Source of the DNA: Thermocatellispora tengchongensis
GTDB lineage: Bacteria > Actinomycetota > Actinomycetes > Streptosporangiales > Streptosporangiaceae
Assembly (NCBI RefSeq): GCF_014202315.1
Contig: NZ_JACHGN010000004.1
Coordinates: 124,001-188,000 of the forward strand
Direction: 5' to 3'
Length of the DNA: 64,000 nt
Shown: piece after piece, positions 23,632 through 31,367 of the stretch
Layout: every line of letters begins with the position of its first letter
How positions within the stretch are numbered: position 1 is the stretch's first letter
Made by a program: the position numbers and the translations under genes
Notes under the pieces: model-generated
The model's input: only the letters and a program-made list of their open reading frames with translations
Database searches by the model: none
What the model was told of the DNA's origin: nothing

Positions 23632-24354
23632 TCAGCCGGCGCCGTCGAGGCAGTAGCACGCGTACGCCCGCCGCAGCACCGGCATCGCGACGTTGCGCAC
23701 CCGGATGCCGCCCGGTGTGTTGCCCTTCTCCGTGCCCAGGTGCGCGTGCCCGTGCAGGATGAGATCCGCGCCGACCGAGTCGACCGCCTCGGCGAGCAGG
23801 TAGCTGCCCAGGAACGGGTAGATCTCCTTCGGCTCGCCCTCCAGGGTGTCCTTGACGGGCGAGTAGTGCGACAGCACGATCTTGTGGTCGGCGTCCAGTT
23901 CCTTCAGCGCGATCCGCCACCTGTCGGCGATGGCCTTGGTGTGCCGGACGAACGCCTTGATCTCCGGCTCGCCGAACTCGCTGGCGCACTTGCCGGCGAA
24001 CCCGCCGCCGAAGCCCTTGCCGCCGACGATGCCGAGCCGCATGCCGTTGCAGTCGATCACGGTGGAGTTGTCGTCCAGCACCGTGATGCCCACGTCGCGC
24101 AGCAGGTCGGCGATCTCCTCCTCGGCGTCGGAGTGGTAGTCGTGGTTGCCGAGCACCGCGACCACCGGGATCTGCAGGTCACGGAACTCCTCGGCGACCA
24201 GCCTGCCCTCCTTGACCGTCCCGTGCCGGGTCAGGTCGCCGGCGATCAGGAACACGTCGGCGCGGTGCTCGATGCCGGCCACCTGCGCCCGGTACTTTCC
24301 GCGAAGGTCCTCCCCCAGATGAATGTCGCCTACGGCCGCTATGTGCGCCTTCAC
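23632..24354 (-). CDS. Calcineurin-like metallophosphoesterase
   Basis: 240 residues from a GTG that overlaps the stop of the BON gene (GTGA). All metal-binding motifs are present in order: GDIHLGED, AGDLTRHG, LGNHDYHSD, VLSHYSP and HGHAHLG. The fold hydrolyses phosphoesters with two metal ions; targets range from nucleotides to protein phosphates. The protein has no signal peptide, so it acts in the cytoplasm. It follows the BON protein gene in a two-gene operon. Confidence 0.88.
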   Translation of the reverse strand: MKAHIAAVGDIHLGEDLRGKYRAQVAGIEHRADVFLIAGDLTRHGTVKEGRLVAEEFRDLQIPVVAVLGNHDYHSDAEEEIADLLRDVGITVLDDNSTVIDCNGMRLGIVGGKGFGGGFAGKCASEFGEPEIKAFVRHTKAIADRWRIALKELDADHKIVLSHYSPVKDTLEGEPKEIYPFLGSYLLAEAVDSVGADLILHGHAHLGTEKGNTPGGIRVRNVAMPVLRRAYACYCLDGAG

Positions 24355-24602
24355 AGGGCTTCCTCCTCACCCGGGTCCCGGACCTCGACCACGTTGATCT
24401 CGTTGCGGACCTTCAGATCGGGCGCCGCCTCGGACGCCACCGTCGAGATGATCTCCCTGCGCTCCTGCGCCGGCACCTGGCCGCGCAGGAACAACTGGTC
24501 TCCCCGTACGTCCACACGGATGCCCAGCTCGTGGGTCCGCTCGTCCTCGGCGAGGGCCTGCTGGACCCGCGCCGCGACGTATTGCGGGGCTTCGTCGGTC
24601 AT
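24351..24602 (-). CDS. BON-domain protein
   Basis: 83 residues. The ATG at 24602 has GGGAGG nine bases upstream. The single BON domain is seen as YVAARVQQALAEDERTHELGIRVDVRGDQLFLRG followed by VPAQERREIISTVASEAAPDLKVRNEINVVE. BON domains are linked to membranes and osmotic stress (as in OsmY) and may bind phospholipid or ligand. No signal peptide is seen. Transcribed together with the phosphoesterase from a SigB-like promoter. Confidence 0.85.
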   Translation of the reverse strand: MTDEAPQYVAARVQQALAEDERTHELGIRVDVRGDQLFLRGQVPAQERREIISTVASEAAPDLKVRNEINVVEVRDPGEEEAL

Positions 24603-24699
24603 CGTCACGTCCCTCCCGAGGGACCTCGTCTCGCGGGACCCAGTCCCGCGGCTGGTTTCCGGGTCGTCTCGCCGGGGAGCACGCAGGTTCTCCCCGACC

Positions 24700-24731
24700 G
24701 GATCGCCTGCCCGCCTGCCGCGGCACGAAAC
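24700..24731 (-). promoter_or_regulatory. SigB/SigF-like promoter for the BON-phosphoesterase operon
   Basis: Minus strand GTTT (24731-24728), 15 bases, then GGGCAGGCGATCC (24712-24700). The same 13-base core, with the same GTTT at the same 15-base distance, precedes the ChaB gene (28689-28720). That match is unlikely by chance. Confidence 0.6.
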
Positions 24732-24754
24732 CGCGCCCCGCCCCTTCCGGTCCC

Positions 24755-24779
24755 GCATGACGGGCGGTTCGAGGGGTAC
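24755..24779 (+). promoter_or_regulatory. SigB-like promoter for the small membrane protein and SDR genes
   Basis: GCAT (24755-24758), 15 bases, GGGTAC (24774-24779), a full match to GNNT-N15-GGGTAC. It lies about 50 bases before the ATG at 24831. Confidence 0.5.
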
Positions 24780-24830
24780 GGGGGTGTGATCCGGCAGGAC
24801 CGGACCAACGCCAAGCCGGAGGAGAGGGAC

Positions 24831-25088
24831 ATGACTCGACACAACAGGCCGGAGCGGGAACGCATGTCCGCTCCGTCCACGCCCCGGGACGTGGTGCACA
24901 TCAGGCTCGGCTCGTTCGTGCTGGTGTTCGCCGTCGCGCTCGGGACGCTGGGGCTCGTGGCGGGGTTGCCGTTGCTGACCGCCGTGACCGCCGTCGTGGC
25001 GGTCGGGGCCATCGTGGACATCGTGTTCGCCGTGCGCCGCCAGGCGGCGCGGGAGAGGGAGGGGGATGGTAGTGCCGGGTTCGAGTGA
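24831..25088 (+). CDS. Small two-helix membrane protein
   Basis: 85 residues with GGAGGAGAGGGAC just before the ATG. A charged N terminus (TRHNRPERERMSAPS) is followed by two hydrophobic segments around residues 30-48 and 52-68 and a basic tail. No known domain recognised. Its end overlaps the start of the SDR gene by 23 bases, so the two are co-transcribed. Confidence 0.65.
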   Translation: MTRHNRPERERMSAPSTPRDVVHIRLGSFVLVFAVALGTLGLVAGLPLLTAVTAVVAVGAIVDIVFAVRRQAAREREGDGSAGFE

Positions 25089-26145
25089 GCAGTTGAGCGA
25101 GGGGCCGTTCGCCACCGCGGCGCGGGAGCGCGGGCCGCTGGCCGGCCGCGTCGTGGTCGTCACCGGGGCGAGCGGCGGCGTCGGCCGTGCCGTGGTGCGC
25201 CGGCTCGGCGAGGAGGGAGCCCAGGTGGCGCTGATCGCCCGCGGCACGGCCGGCCTGTCGGCGGCGGCCGTGGAGGTCGGCGTCTCCGGCGGCAGCGGCC
25301 TGGTGTTCGAGGCGGACGTCGCCGACTACGGCCAGGTCAGGGCGGCGGCGGAGCGGGTCGAAACCGAGCTGGGCCCGATCGACGTGTGGATGAACGTGGC
25401 GTTCTCCTCGGTGTTCGCCCGCTTCACCGACATCAAGCCGGAGGAGTTCGAGCGCACGACCGCGGTGACCTACCTCGGGTACGTGTGGGGCACCAAGGTC
25501 GCCCTGGACCTGATGCGACCGCGCGGGCGGGGCGCGATCGTGCAGGCGGGGTCGGCGCTGGCGTACCGGGCGATCCCCCTCCAGTCGGCCTACTGCGGGG
25601 CGAAACACGCGATCAAGGGCTTCACCGAGTCGGTGCGCACCGAGCTGCTCGCGGAGAACAGCCCCATCCACATCACCATGGTCCAGCTCCCCGCGCTGAA
25701 CACCCCGCAGTTCGACTGGGTGCTGTCGCGGCTGCGCCGGCATCCCCAGCCGGTTCCCCCGATCTTCCAGCCCGAGGTCGCCGCCGACGCCCTCGTGTAC
25801 GCGGCGGCCCACCCGGAGCGCAAGGAGTACTGGGTGGGCACCCCCACGGTCGCCACGCTGCTCGCCCAGCGGATCGCGCCGGCGCTCGTGGACCGCTATC
25901 TCGCCCGGCGCGGCATCCAGTCGCAGCAGACGGACGACAAGCCGCCCTCGGGCGTGTCCAACCTGTGGGAGCCGGCCGACGAGGACCGCGACTACGGCGC
26001 CCACGGCAGCTTCGACGAGCGGTCGGCCGCGACCAGCCCGCAACTGTGGCTGTCGCAGCACCGCGGCCTGGCCACCGCCGCCGCGGCGGTGGGCGCGGCG
26101 GGCGGCGCGGCGGCGGTCCTGCTGCGCAACGCCCGGCGCCGATAG
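25066..26145 (+). CDS. Short-chain dehydrogenase with C-terminal membrane segment
   Basis: 359 residues. A GGGAGGGGG run directly precedes the ATG. The Rossmann motif VTGASGGVGRAVVRRLGEEGA, the NVAFSSVFARF region in place of the usual NNAG, catalytic Ser in QAGSALAYR and Tyr-x3-Lys in SAYCGAKHA are present. After the catalytic domain, about residues 290-325 are a linker, and a short hydrophobic Ala/Gly-rich stretch near 335-352 followed by RNARRR may anchor the C terminus in the membrane. Such SDRs accompany stress genes in many actinomycetes. Substrate unknown. Confidence 0.83.
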   Translation: MVVPGSSEQLSEGPFATAARERGPLAGRVVVVTGASGGVGRAVVRRLGEEGAQVALIARGTAGLSAAAVEVGVSGGSGLVFEADVADYGQVRAAAERVETELGPIDVWMNVAFSSVFARFTDIKPEEFERTTAVTYLGYVWGTKVALDLMRPRGRGAIVQAGSALAYRAIPLQSAYCGAKHAIKGFTESVRTELLAENSPIHITMVQLPALNTPQFDWVLSRLRRHPQPVPPIFQPEVAADALVYAAAHPERKEYWVGTPTVATLLAQRIAPALVDRYLARRGIQSQQTDDKPPSGVSNLWEPADEDRDYGAHGSFDERSAATSPQLWLSQHRGLATAAAAVGAAGGAAAVLLRNARRR

Positions 26146-26159
26146 GGCGGCCGGAGGGC

Positions 26160-26183
26160 GTTTCCGGCGGGGCTGGCGGGTAG
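26160..26183 (+). promoter_or_regulatory. SigB/SigF-like promoter for the transketolase gene
   Basis: GTTT (26160-26163), 14 bases, GGGTAG (26178-26183), about 33 bases before the ATG. It is the best single match to the stress-sigma pattern in this region together with the BON and ChaB elements. Confidence 0.55.
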
Positions 26184-26216
26184 CTGGCTGGGACGTTCAC
26201 CAGCGAGGAGCTTCTC

Positions 26217-28055
26217 ATGCCAGACCCTGACCTGCACTTTCTCGGCGAGCTGGCCGCGCAGTTGCGCGTGGACGCCATACGGGCGTCGGCCGCCGCCGGG
26301 TCCGGCCATCCGACCTCGTCGCTGTCGGCGGCGGACCTGATGGCCGTGTTGTTCGCCTGCCATCTGCGCTACGACTTCGACGACCCCGGCGCGGTGGGCA
26401 ACGACCATCTGATCTTCTCCAAGGGACACGCCTCGCCGCTGCTCTACGCGCTGTACAAGGCGGCGGGCGCGATCACGGACGAGGAGCTGCTGACGTTCCG
26501 CAAGCACGGCAGCCGCCTGGAGGGCCATCCGACGCCGCGGCTGCCGTGGGTGGACGTGGGCACCGGCTCCCTGGGCCAGGGGCTGCCGGTCGGTGTGGGC
26601 ATCGCGCTGGCGGGACGGCGGCTGGACCGGGTGCCGTACCACGTGTGGGTGCTGTGCGGAGACAGCGAGCTGGCGGAGGGGTCGATCTGGGAGGCGGCCG
26701 AGCACGCCGGCTACGAGGGGCTGGCCAACCTGACCGCGATCGTGGACGTGAACCGGCTGGGCCAGCGCGGCCCGACGCGGCACGGCTGGGACACCGGCGC
26801 GTACGCCCGCCGCCTGTGCGCGTTCGGCTGGCACACCATCGAGATCGACGGGCACGACCCGGGCCAGATCGACTACGCGCTGCAGGACGCCCGGGTCACC
26901 CGGGGGCGGCCGACCGCGATCCTGGCCCGCACCCGCAAGGGTGAGGGCGTCAGCGATGTGGAGAACCGCGAGGGCAAGCACGGCAAGCCGCTCGCCGACC
27001 CGGATCGCGCGGTGGAGGAGCTGGGCGGGCCGCGCTCGCTGCGCGTGCGGGTGGCCAAGCCGGAGGCCGTCACCCGCGCGAGCGGCGCGGCGTCCGAGCC
27101 GTTGCGCCTGCCCGCGTTCCCGGTGGGCGAGCGGATCGCCACGCGGACGGCGTACGGGGAGGCGCTGGTGGCCCTGGGGGCGGCCCGGCGCGACGTGGTG
27201 GCGCTGGACGGCGAGGTGGCCGACTCGACCAAGACCGAGACGTTCGCCGAGTCCTTCCCGGACCGGTTCTTCGAGTGCTACATCGCCGAGCAGCAGATGG
27301 TGGCGGCCGCGGTGGGGATGCAGGTGCGCGGCTGGACCCCGTACGCGGCGACGTTCGCCGCCTTCTTCACCCGCGCGTACGACTTCGTCCGCATGGCCGC
27401 GGTGAGCCGGGCGGACATCCGCCTGGTGGGCTCGCACGCGGGGGTGTCCATCGGGGAGGACGGGCCGTCGCAGATGGGCCTGGAGGACATCGCGATGATG
27501 CGCGCGGTGCACGGCAGCACGGTGCTCTACCCGTGCGACGCCAATCAGACGGCCAAGCTGGTGGTGGAGATGGCCGGCCGCGACGGCGTCTCCTATCTGC
27601 GCACGACCCGTGGCGCGACTCCGGTGATCTACGGGCCGGACGAGGAGTTCCCCATCGGCGGCTGCCGGGTGCTGCGCCGCTCGCACGAGGACCTGGCCAC
27701 GATCGTCACCGCGGGGATCACGGTGCACGAGGCGCTGGCCGCGGCCGAGGCGCTGGAGGCCGAGGGCATCATGGCCGGGGTCGTGGACCTGTACTCGATC
27801 AAGCCGCTGGACGTGCACGCGCTGCGCGAGGCGGCGACCACGACCGGGAACATGATCACGGTCGAGGACCACTGGGCCGAGGGCGGCCTGGGCGAGGCGG
27901 TGCTGTCGGCGGTCGCCGACCTGGGACCGCGCGTGGTCCAGCTCGCGGTGCGCAGCATGCCGGGCTCGGCCACGCCCGAGGAGCAGTTGCGCGACGCCGG
28001 GATCGACCGGACCGCCATCGCCGAGGCCGTACGCCGGCTCAAGTGGCGCGCGTAG
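26217..28055 (+). CDS. Transketolase
   Basis: 612 residues, slightly shorter than the classical 660-700. The N-terminal thiamine-diphosphate domain has SAAAGSGHPTSSLSAADLM, SKGHASPLLYA, GSLGQGLPVGVGIALA and the GDSELAEGSIWEAAEHA motif that binds ThDP through Mg; the pyrimidine domain has FFECYIAEQQMVAAAVGM and GEDGPSQMGLEDIAMMR; the C-terminal domain has GPRVVQLAVRSMPGS. It moves two-carbon units between sugar phosphates. It stands alone, away from a pentose-phosphate operon, behind a stress-type promoter, so it is probably an accessory or stress-phase isoenzyme. Confidence 0.9.
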   Translation: MPDPDLHFLGELAAQLRVDAIRASAAAGSGHPTSSLSAADLMAVLFACHLRYDFDDPGAVGNDHLIFSKGHASPLLYALYKAAGAITDEELLTFRKHGSRLEGHPTPRLPWVDVGTGSLGQGLPVGVGIALAGRRLDRVPYHVWVLCGDSELAEGSIWEAAEHAGYEGLANLTAIVDVNRLGQRGPTRHGWDTGAYARRLCAFGWHTIEIDGHDPGQIDYALQDARVTRGRPTAILARTRKGEGVSDVENREGKHGKPLADPDRAVEELGGPRSLRVRVAKPEAVTRASGAASEPLRLPAFPVGERIATRTAYGEALVALGAARRDVVALDGEVADSTKTETFAESFPDRFFECYIAEQQMVAAAVGMQVRGWTPYAATFAAFFTRAYDFVRMAAVSRADIRLVGSHAGVSIGEDGPSQMGLEDIAMMRAVHGSTVLYPCDANQTAKLVVEMAGRDGVSYLRTTRGATPVIYGPDEEFPIGGCRVLRRSHEDLATIVTAGITVHEALAAAEALEAEGIMAGVVDLYSIKPLDVHALREAATTTGNMITVEDHWAEGGLGEAVLSAVADLGPRVVQLAVRSMPGSATPEEQLRDAGIDRTAIAEAVRRLKWRA

Positions 28056-28145
28056 CGAGCGCCGGGCCGCCAGGAGCGACGCCCGGGGAAACGGCGCGCG
28101 CAGCGAGCGCGGGGCCGCCCCGAGCGGCGCCGGCTGCGGTGGCGT

Positions 28146-28214
28146 GCAGCGGTCGCAGGGCTGCGGCGGTGGGCAGCGGGCGTAGGGCTGCGGCGTGCAG
28201 CGGGCGAAGGGCCG
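28146..28214 (+). repeat. Imperfect tandem repeat of about 24-27 bp, three copies
   Basis: Three head-to-tail copies starting GCAGCGG at 28146, 28173 and 28197 share GCAGCGGxCGxAGGGC. Weaker related copies of AGCGAGCGCxGGGCCGCC lie upstream at 28053 and 28099. The last copy runs into the terminator hairpin. Confidence 0.6.
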
Positions 28215-28246
28215 TCCGGAGCGGGGTGCCCCGGGCGGCCCTTCGC
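28204..28246. terminator. Long hairpin between convergent transketolase and ChaB genes
   Basis: GCGAAGGGCCG (28204-28214) pairs perfectly with CGGCCCTTCGC (28236-28246); the loop contains a nested CGGGG/CCCCG stem. It lies between convergent genes and could end both transcripts. No T run. Confidence 0.6.
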
Positions 28247-28268
28247 GGAGCGGCGGTGAGGTATGGCG

Positions 28269-28664
28269 CTAGGAACGGGCCTTGGCGGTCGCGCGCCGGT
28301 TGGCCTTCTTGATGGCGTCCACCAGCTCCTGCTTCGTCATCCGGGACCGGCCGCGGATGTCGAGCCGCTTGGCGGTGTCCATCAGGTGTTCCTTGGACGC
28401 GTTGGCGTCCACGCCCTCGGCCGTCTTGCCGGGCCTGGGCGTGCCGCGCTCCGCCTGACGGTCGGAGGGGCCCTTCTTGGCCTTGCGCTCCCAGTGGTCG
28501 CCCACCTTCTCGAAGGAGTGCTTGAGCGCGCTGAAGGCGGTGCGGTGAGCCCGCGCCCCCTCGCCGTACGTCTCCACCGCGGAGTCGTGCGCCTTGATCC
28601 ACGTCTCCTGCGCGTCCTTGGGGGACCGCCGCAGCGTGGACGGCAACTCTTCACGTGCGGGCAT
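28269..28664 (-). CDS. ChaB-family protein with C-terminal SAP/Rho-N-like domain
   Basis: 131 residues. The N-terminal 65 residues match ChaB (ELPSTLRRSPKDAQETWIKAHDSAVETYGE ... AFSALKHSFEKVGDHW), a small helical fold first named as a regulator of cation transport. After a basic linker, residues about 92-128 (SKEHLMDTAKRLDIRGRSRMTKQELVDAIKKAN pattern) form a SAP or Rho-N-like helix-extended-helix that often binds nucleic acid, followed by a basic tail. The fusion points to a DNA- or RNA-associated stress protein. It has a SigB-like promoter. Confidence 0.82.
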   Translation of the reverse strand: MPAREELPSTLRRSPKDAQETWIKAHDSAVETYGEGARAHRTAFSALKHSFEKVGDHWERKAKKGPSDRQAERGTPRPGKTAEGVDANASKEHLMDTAKRLDIRGRSRMTKQELVDAIKKANRRATAKARS

Positions 28665-28688
28665 TTGGTCAACACCTCCCGTTACAGT

Positions 28689-28720
28689 GGATCGCCTGCC
28701 CCGGCACGCCGGGGGGAAAC
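28689..28720 (-). promoter_or_regulatory. SigB/SigF-like promoter for the ChaB gene
   Basis: Minus strand GTTT (28720-28717), 15 bases, GGGCAGGCGATCC (28701-28689). The core and spacing are identical to the BON promoter at 24731-24700. The predicted start is about 25 bases before the ATG. Confidence 0.6.
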
Positions 28721-28724
28721 GGCG

Positions 28725-29003
28725 TCACAGCAGCGGGTCGTCGGGGCGGCGCTCCTCGTACACGCGCCGGGTGCCCGAGCCGACCGGGCGGCCGTACGCG
28801 TCGGTGTGGGCGGCGTCGTCGTCGATGACGGTACGGCGGCGGGTGGCGTTGATGCGGTACAGGCCGAACAGCAGCCCGACCAGCCCGCCGACCATCAGGA
28901 TGACGCCGACCACGTTGATGTCCAGGCCGGCGAGGTCGAACTCGACGGCCCAGGTGAGAATCGCACCCAGCATGATCAGAACGATGCTGCCGGCGATGGT
29001 CAT
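28725..29003 (-). CDS. DUF6458-type small membrane protein
   Basis: 92 residues; GGAGG lies seven bases before the ATG at 29003. Two hydrophobic helices (MTIAGSIVLIMLGAILTWAV and VVGVILMVGGLVGLLFGL) frame DLAGLDINV, which is the DUF6458 pattern of actinomycetes. The tail (residues 50-92) is charged and cytoplasmic. Function unknown. It is divergent from the kinase gene at 29140. Confidence 0.78.
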   Translation of the reverse strand: MTIAGSIVLIMLGAILTWAVEFDLAGLDINVVGVILMVGGLVGLLFGLYRINATRRRTVIDDDAAHTDAYGRPVGSGTRRVYEERRPDDPLL

Positions 29004-29035
29004 GGGATTACCTCCTTGCGGCCAACGAACGCCCT

Positions 29036-29059
29036 CTATCCGCTCCACGGATCTCAAAC
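29036..29059 (-). promoter_or_regulatory. SigB-like promoter for the DUF6458 gene
   Basis: Minus strand GTTT (29059-29056), 14 bases, GGATAG (29041-29036), about 33 bases before the ATG at 29003. It deviates from GGGTA at one base. Confidence 0.4.
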
Positions 29060-29139
29060 GTGCCCCCGGTGGAGGTTCGGCGCCGAGAGGGGCAGGATGC
29101 TGTTCGTTCGTGCTCGACCACACGGGAGGTAATGGCCAA

Positions 29140-29670
29140 GTGAGGTCCTTCGACGCGTCCGCGCCCATCGTCGTCGTCGGTTTGATGGGTTCGGGCAAGA
29201 CCAGTGTCTCCCGGTTGCTGGCCGACGCCCTGGGCCGCAGGATGCGCGACAGCGATCCGGACATGCGCGAGCGCTACGGCGCGTCCGCGGCGGAGATGGC
29301 CGAGAAGGAGGGCCCGGAGGTGCTGCACGACCGCGAGGCGGAGCACCTGCGCGAGGCGTTGCGCGACGAGCCGCCCTCGGTGATCGCGGCGGCGGCGAGC
29401 ACGGTGGAGCGGGCCGACATCCGGGCGCTGCTCGAACCGGCGGTGGTCATCTGGCTGGACGCCGCGGACGAGGTGCTGGCCGAGCGGATGTCGTCCGGTT
29501 CCCACCGCCCGCACTTCGAGAGCGACCTGCGGGCGATGCTGGCCAAGCAGCGTGCCCGCAGGGGGCCGTTCTTCGAGGAGATCGCCGACATGACCTTCGA
29601 CGTCGCCACGATGCGGCCGGAGCAGATCGCCCGGCAGGTGCTCAACGCCCTGGGCTACGAGCCGGCCTGA
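29140..29670 (+). CDS. Shikimate kinase-like P-loop kinase
   Basis: 176 residues from a GTG with GGGAGGT nine bases upstream. Walker A is GLMGSGKTS, followed by LLADALGRRMRDSDPDMRERYG, where the two aspartates match the metal and shikimate-binding positions, and by VLHDREAEHLREAL, comparable to the FRxxE motif. The lid (RPHFESDLRAMLAKQRARRGPFFEEIAD) is normal. It is not in an aro operon, so it may be a second shikimate kinase or a kinase for another small hydroxy-acid or sugar acid. Its neighbours are stress and signalling genes. Confidence 0.72.
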   Translation: MRSFDASAPIVVVGLMGSGKTSVSRLLADALGRRMRDSDPDMRERYGASAAEMAEKEGPEVLHDREAEHLREALRDEPPSVIAAAASTVERADIRALLEPAVVIWLDAADEVLAERMSSGSHRPHFESDLRAMLAKQRARRGPFFEEIADMTFDVATMRPEQIARQVLNALGYEPA

Positions 29671-29717
29671 CCGGCACGGCGAGGCAGGCGAGGAGGGTTG
29701 AGAAGGGTCGGGAGGCG

Positions 29718-30203
29718 TCAGCCGGGCTCGCCGAGCACGAACCAGACCGTCTTGCCGCGCAGGTCCGGGCCGCGCACCACGCCCCACTCGCGGGCGAGGC
29801 CGGCCACGATCAGCAGGCCGCGGCCGTCGGTGGCGTCCAGGTCTCCGGCGCCCCTGCGGGGCAGCCCGGCGCCGTCGTCGCCGACTTCGGCGTAGACCCA
29901 GCCCTCGCGGGCGGTCAGCCGCATGCGTACGGCTCCTCCGCCGTGCAGCACCGCGTTGGTCACCAGCTCGCTGACGATGAGCGCGCAGTCGTCGGCGAGG
30001 TCGCCGCAGACCCGCAGGTGGTCGCGCACGATCCTGCGCGCCTTGGCGGCGCTGGTCACCTCGCCCGGGAGCATGGACACCACGGTGAAGTCGCCCGGCA
30101 GCGCGGACACGAGGGTCGGGCCGGACGGGTACGGGGGCGCGGCGGTGCGTGCGGGCAGGTGCTCCACACCCTGGAGTACGGCGGTCGGCTGGGGGTGTGG
30201 CAC
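29718..30203 (-). CDS. RsbW-like anti-sigma/ATPase domain protein
   Basis: 161 residues from a GTG at 30203 preceded by GGAGGCAGAC. The longer frame would start inside the operator at 30234-30247 and is rejected. The GHKL-type ATPase fold is seen: N box IVSELVTNAVLHGGG, G1 box VGDDGAGLPRR and G2 box GRGLLIVAGLAREWGV. In actinomycetes such single-domain proteins bind sigma factors or anti-anti-sigma factors. The surrounding SigB-like promoters make a sigma-regulating role plausible, but no sigma gene lies next to it. Confidence 0.8.
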   Translation of the reverse strand: MPHPQPTAVLQGVEHLPARTAAPPYPSGPTLVSALPGDFTVVSMLPGEVTSAAKARRIVRDHLRVCGDLADDCALIVSELVTNAVLHGGGAVRMRLTAREGWVYAEVGDDGAGLPRRGAGDLDATDGRGLLIVAGLAREWGVVRGPDLRGKTVWFVLGEPG

Positions 30204-30233
30204 GTCTGCCTCCAGAACGGCGGGGAAATGCTG

Positions 30234-30247
30234 TGGGAGCGCTCCCA
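30234..30247. promoter_or_regulatory. CelR/CebR-type operator TGGGAGCGCTCCCA
   Basis: A perfect 14-base palindrome identical to the cellobiose-repressor box described for CelR of Thermobifida and CebR of Streptomyces. It starts four bases after the -10 of the ATPase gene promoter, where a bound repressor would block initiation. No LacI-family gene is in the window. Confidence 0.75.
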
Positions 30248-30251
30248 TTCG

Positions 30252-30280
30252 AGACTAGGCGTCATGGGCACACTTGGGAA
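30252..30280 (-). promoter_or_regulatory. Promoter of the RsbW-like ATPase gene
   Basis: Minus strand TTCCCA (30280-30275), 17 bases, TAGTCT (30257-30252). The CelR/CebR box follows at the expected transcription start. Confidence 0.45.
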
Positions 30281-30494
30281 CCCCCCGTTACCGCATCTTC
30301 ACTCGACCTGCGACAGGCGGTGCGGCAGGGCTGAAAGTTTCATGGATCGCTCCGGAGGCCCCTCCCCGATCAGCCTTCGCGACCCGCCGTGCTCGCGTGG
30401 GCGGGAAGGCCGCCCGGCGCCGGCACCCAAGTGACCTGGCACGACGCGGCCCGGCTCCCCCCTGCGGGCGGGCGCGGCACGGGGTTCGCCGCGT

Positions 30495-31283
30495 TCACTG
30501 CGCGGCCGCTCCGACGATGAGCCGGGGACCGGGGGGAACGCGCGCCTCGCCGATGTCGATCAGGTCGGCGACCACGCAGGAGATGTTGTCGGGGCCGCCG
30601 CCCTCGTTGGCCAGCTCGATCAGCCGGGCCACCGCGGCCTCGGGCTCGGCCATCCGGGTCAGCACGTCGTGCAGGGTCTCGGGGCCGAGCACGGCGGTCA
30701 GCCCGTCGGAGCACAGCAGGTAGCGGTCGCCCGGCTCGCCCTCGCGCACCCGCACGTCGGGGTCGCCGTCGCCGGTGCCCTCCAGCACGCGCAGCAGCAT
30801 GGACCGGCGCGGGTGCACCGACGCCTGCTCGGGCGTGATGCGGCCGTCGTCCACCAGGGTCTGCACCAGCGTGTGGTCGTGCGTGATCTGGTAGAGCGCG
30901 CCGTCGCGGAGCAGGTAGGCACGGGAGTCGCCGATGTGCGCCAGCGCGAACCTGCGCCCCTCCCACAGCATGGCGGTGAGGGTGGTGCCCATGCCGCGCA
31001 GGCCGGGGTCCTCCTCGGCCATCTCGCCCAGCGTGTGGTTGATCTGCTTGACCACCGATCTCATGGCGTCTTGCAGATCGACACCCGGCCCGGACTCGTG
31101 CACGCTGTCATCGAGAGCCGCGATGGCCGTGATCGCCACCGAGCTCGCCACCTCACCATGGGCGTAGCCGCCCATGCCGTCCGCGACGGCGAGCACCCGG
31201 GGACTGGCGTACGCGGAGTCCTCGTTCTGCTCGCGGCGGCGGCCAACGTCAGAGGCTGCGGCGTAGCGCAGGTTGTGTGCCAT
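30495..31283 (-). CDS. PP2C-type Ser/Thr protein phosphatase
   Basis: 262 residues; the catalytic domain fills nearly the whole protein, with no membrane segment. Motifs in order: ASDVGRRREQNEDSAY, VADGMGGYAHGEVAS, AHIGDSRAYLLRDG, LLCSDGLTAVL and GGGPDNISCVV, giving the full set of metal-binding aspartates. It removes phosphate from Ser/Thr, most likely on targets of kinases such as the one at 33441. There is no ribosome site before the ATG and an AT-rich TTTACT element ends six bases upstream, which suggests a leaderless mRNA. Confidence 0.92.
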   Translation of the reverse strand: MAHNLRYAAASDVGRRREQNEDSAYASPRVLAVADGMGGYAHGEVASSVAITAIAALDDSVHESGPGVDLQDAMRSVVKQINHTLGEMAEEDPGLRGMGTTLTAMLWEGRRFALAHIGDSRAYLLRDGALYQITHDHTLVQTLVDDGRITPEQASVHPRRSMLLRVLEGTGDGDPDVRVREGEPGDRYLLCSDGLTAVLGPETLHDVLTRMAEPEAAVARLIELANEGGGPDNISCVVADLIDIGEARVPPGPRLIVGAAAQ

Positions 31284-31367
31284 AGTAGAAGTAAATCACT
31301 GGTTGAGTCACTTCACAAGCAAAGAAGCTGTAGACCATCGGGACAACCGTCAATTAGGGTGGCCGCT

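Noticed and set aside
28146-28214. CRISPR or functional repeat array after transketolase
   Set aside because: Only three imperfect copies without spacers; better seen as GC-rich slippage leading into a hairpin.
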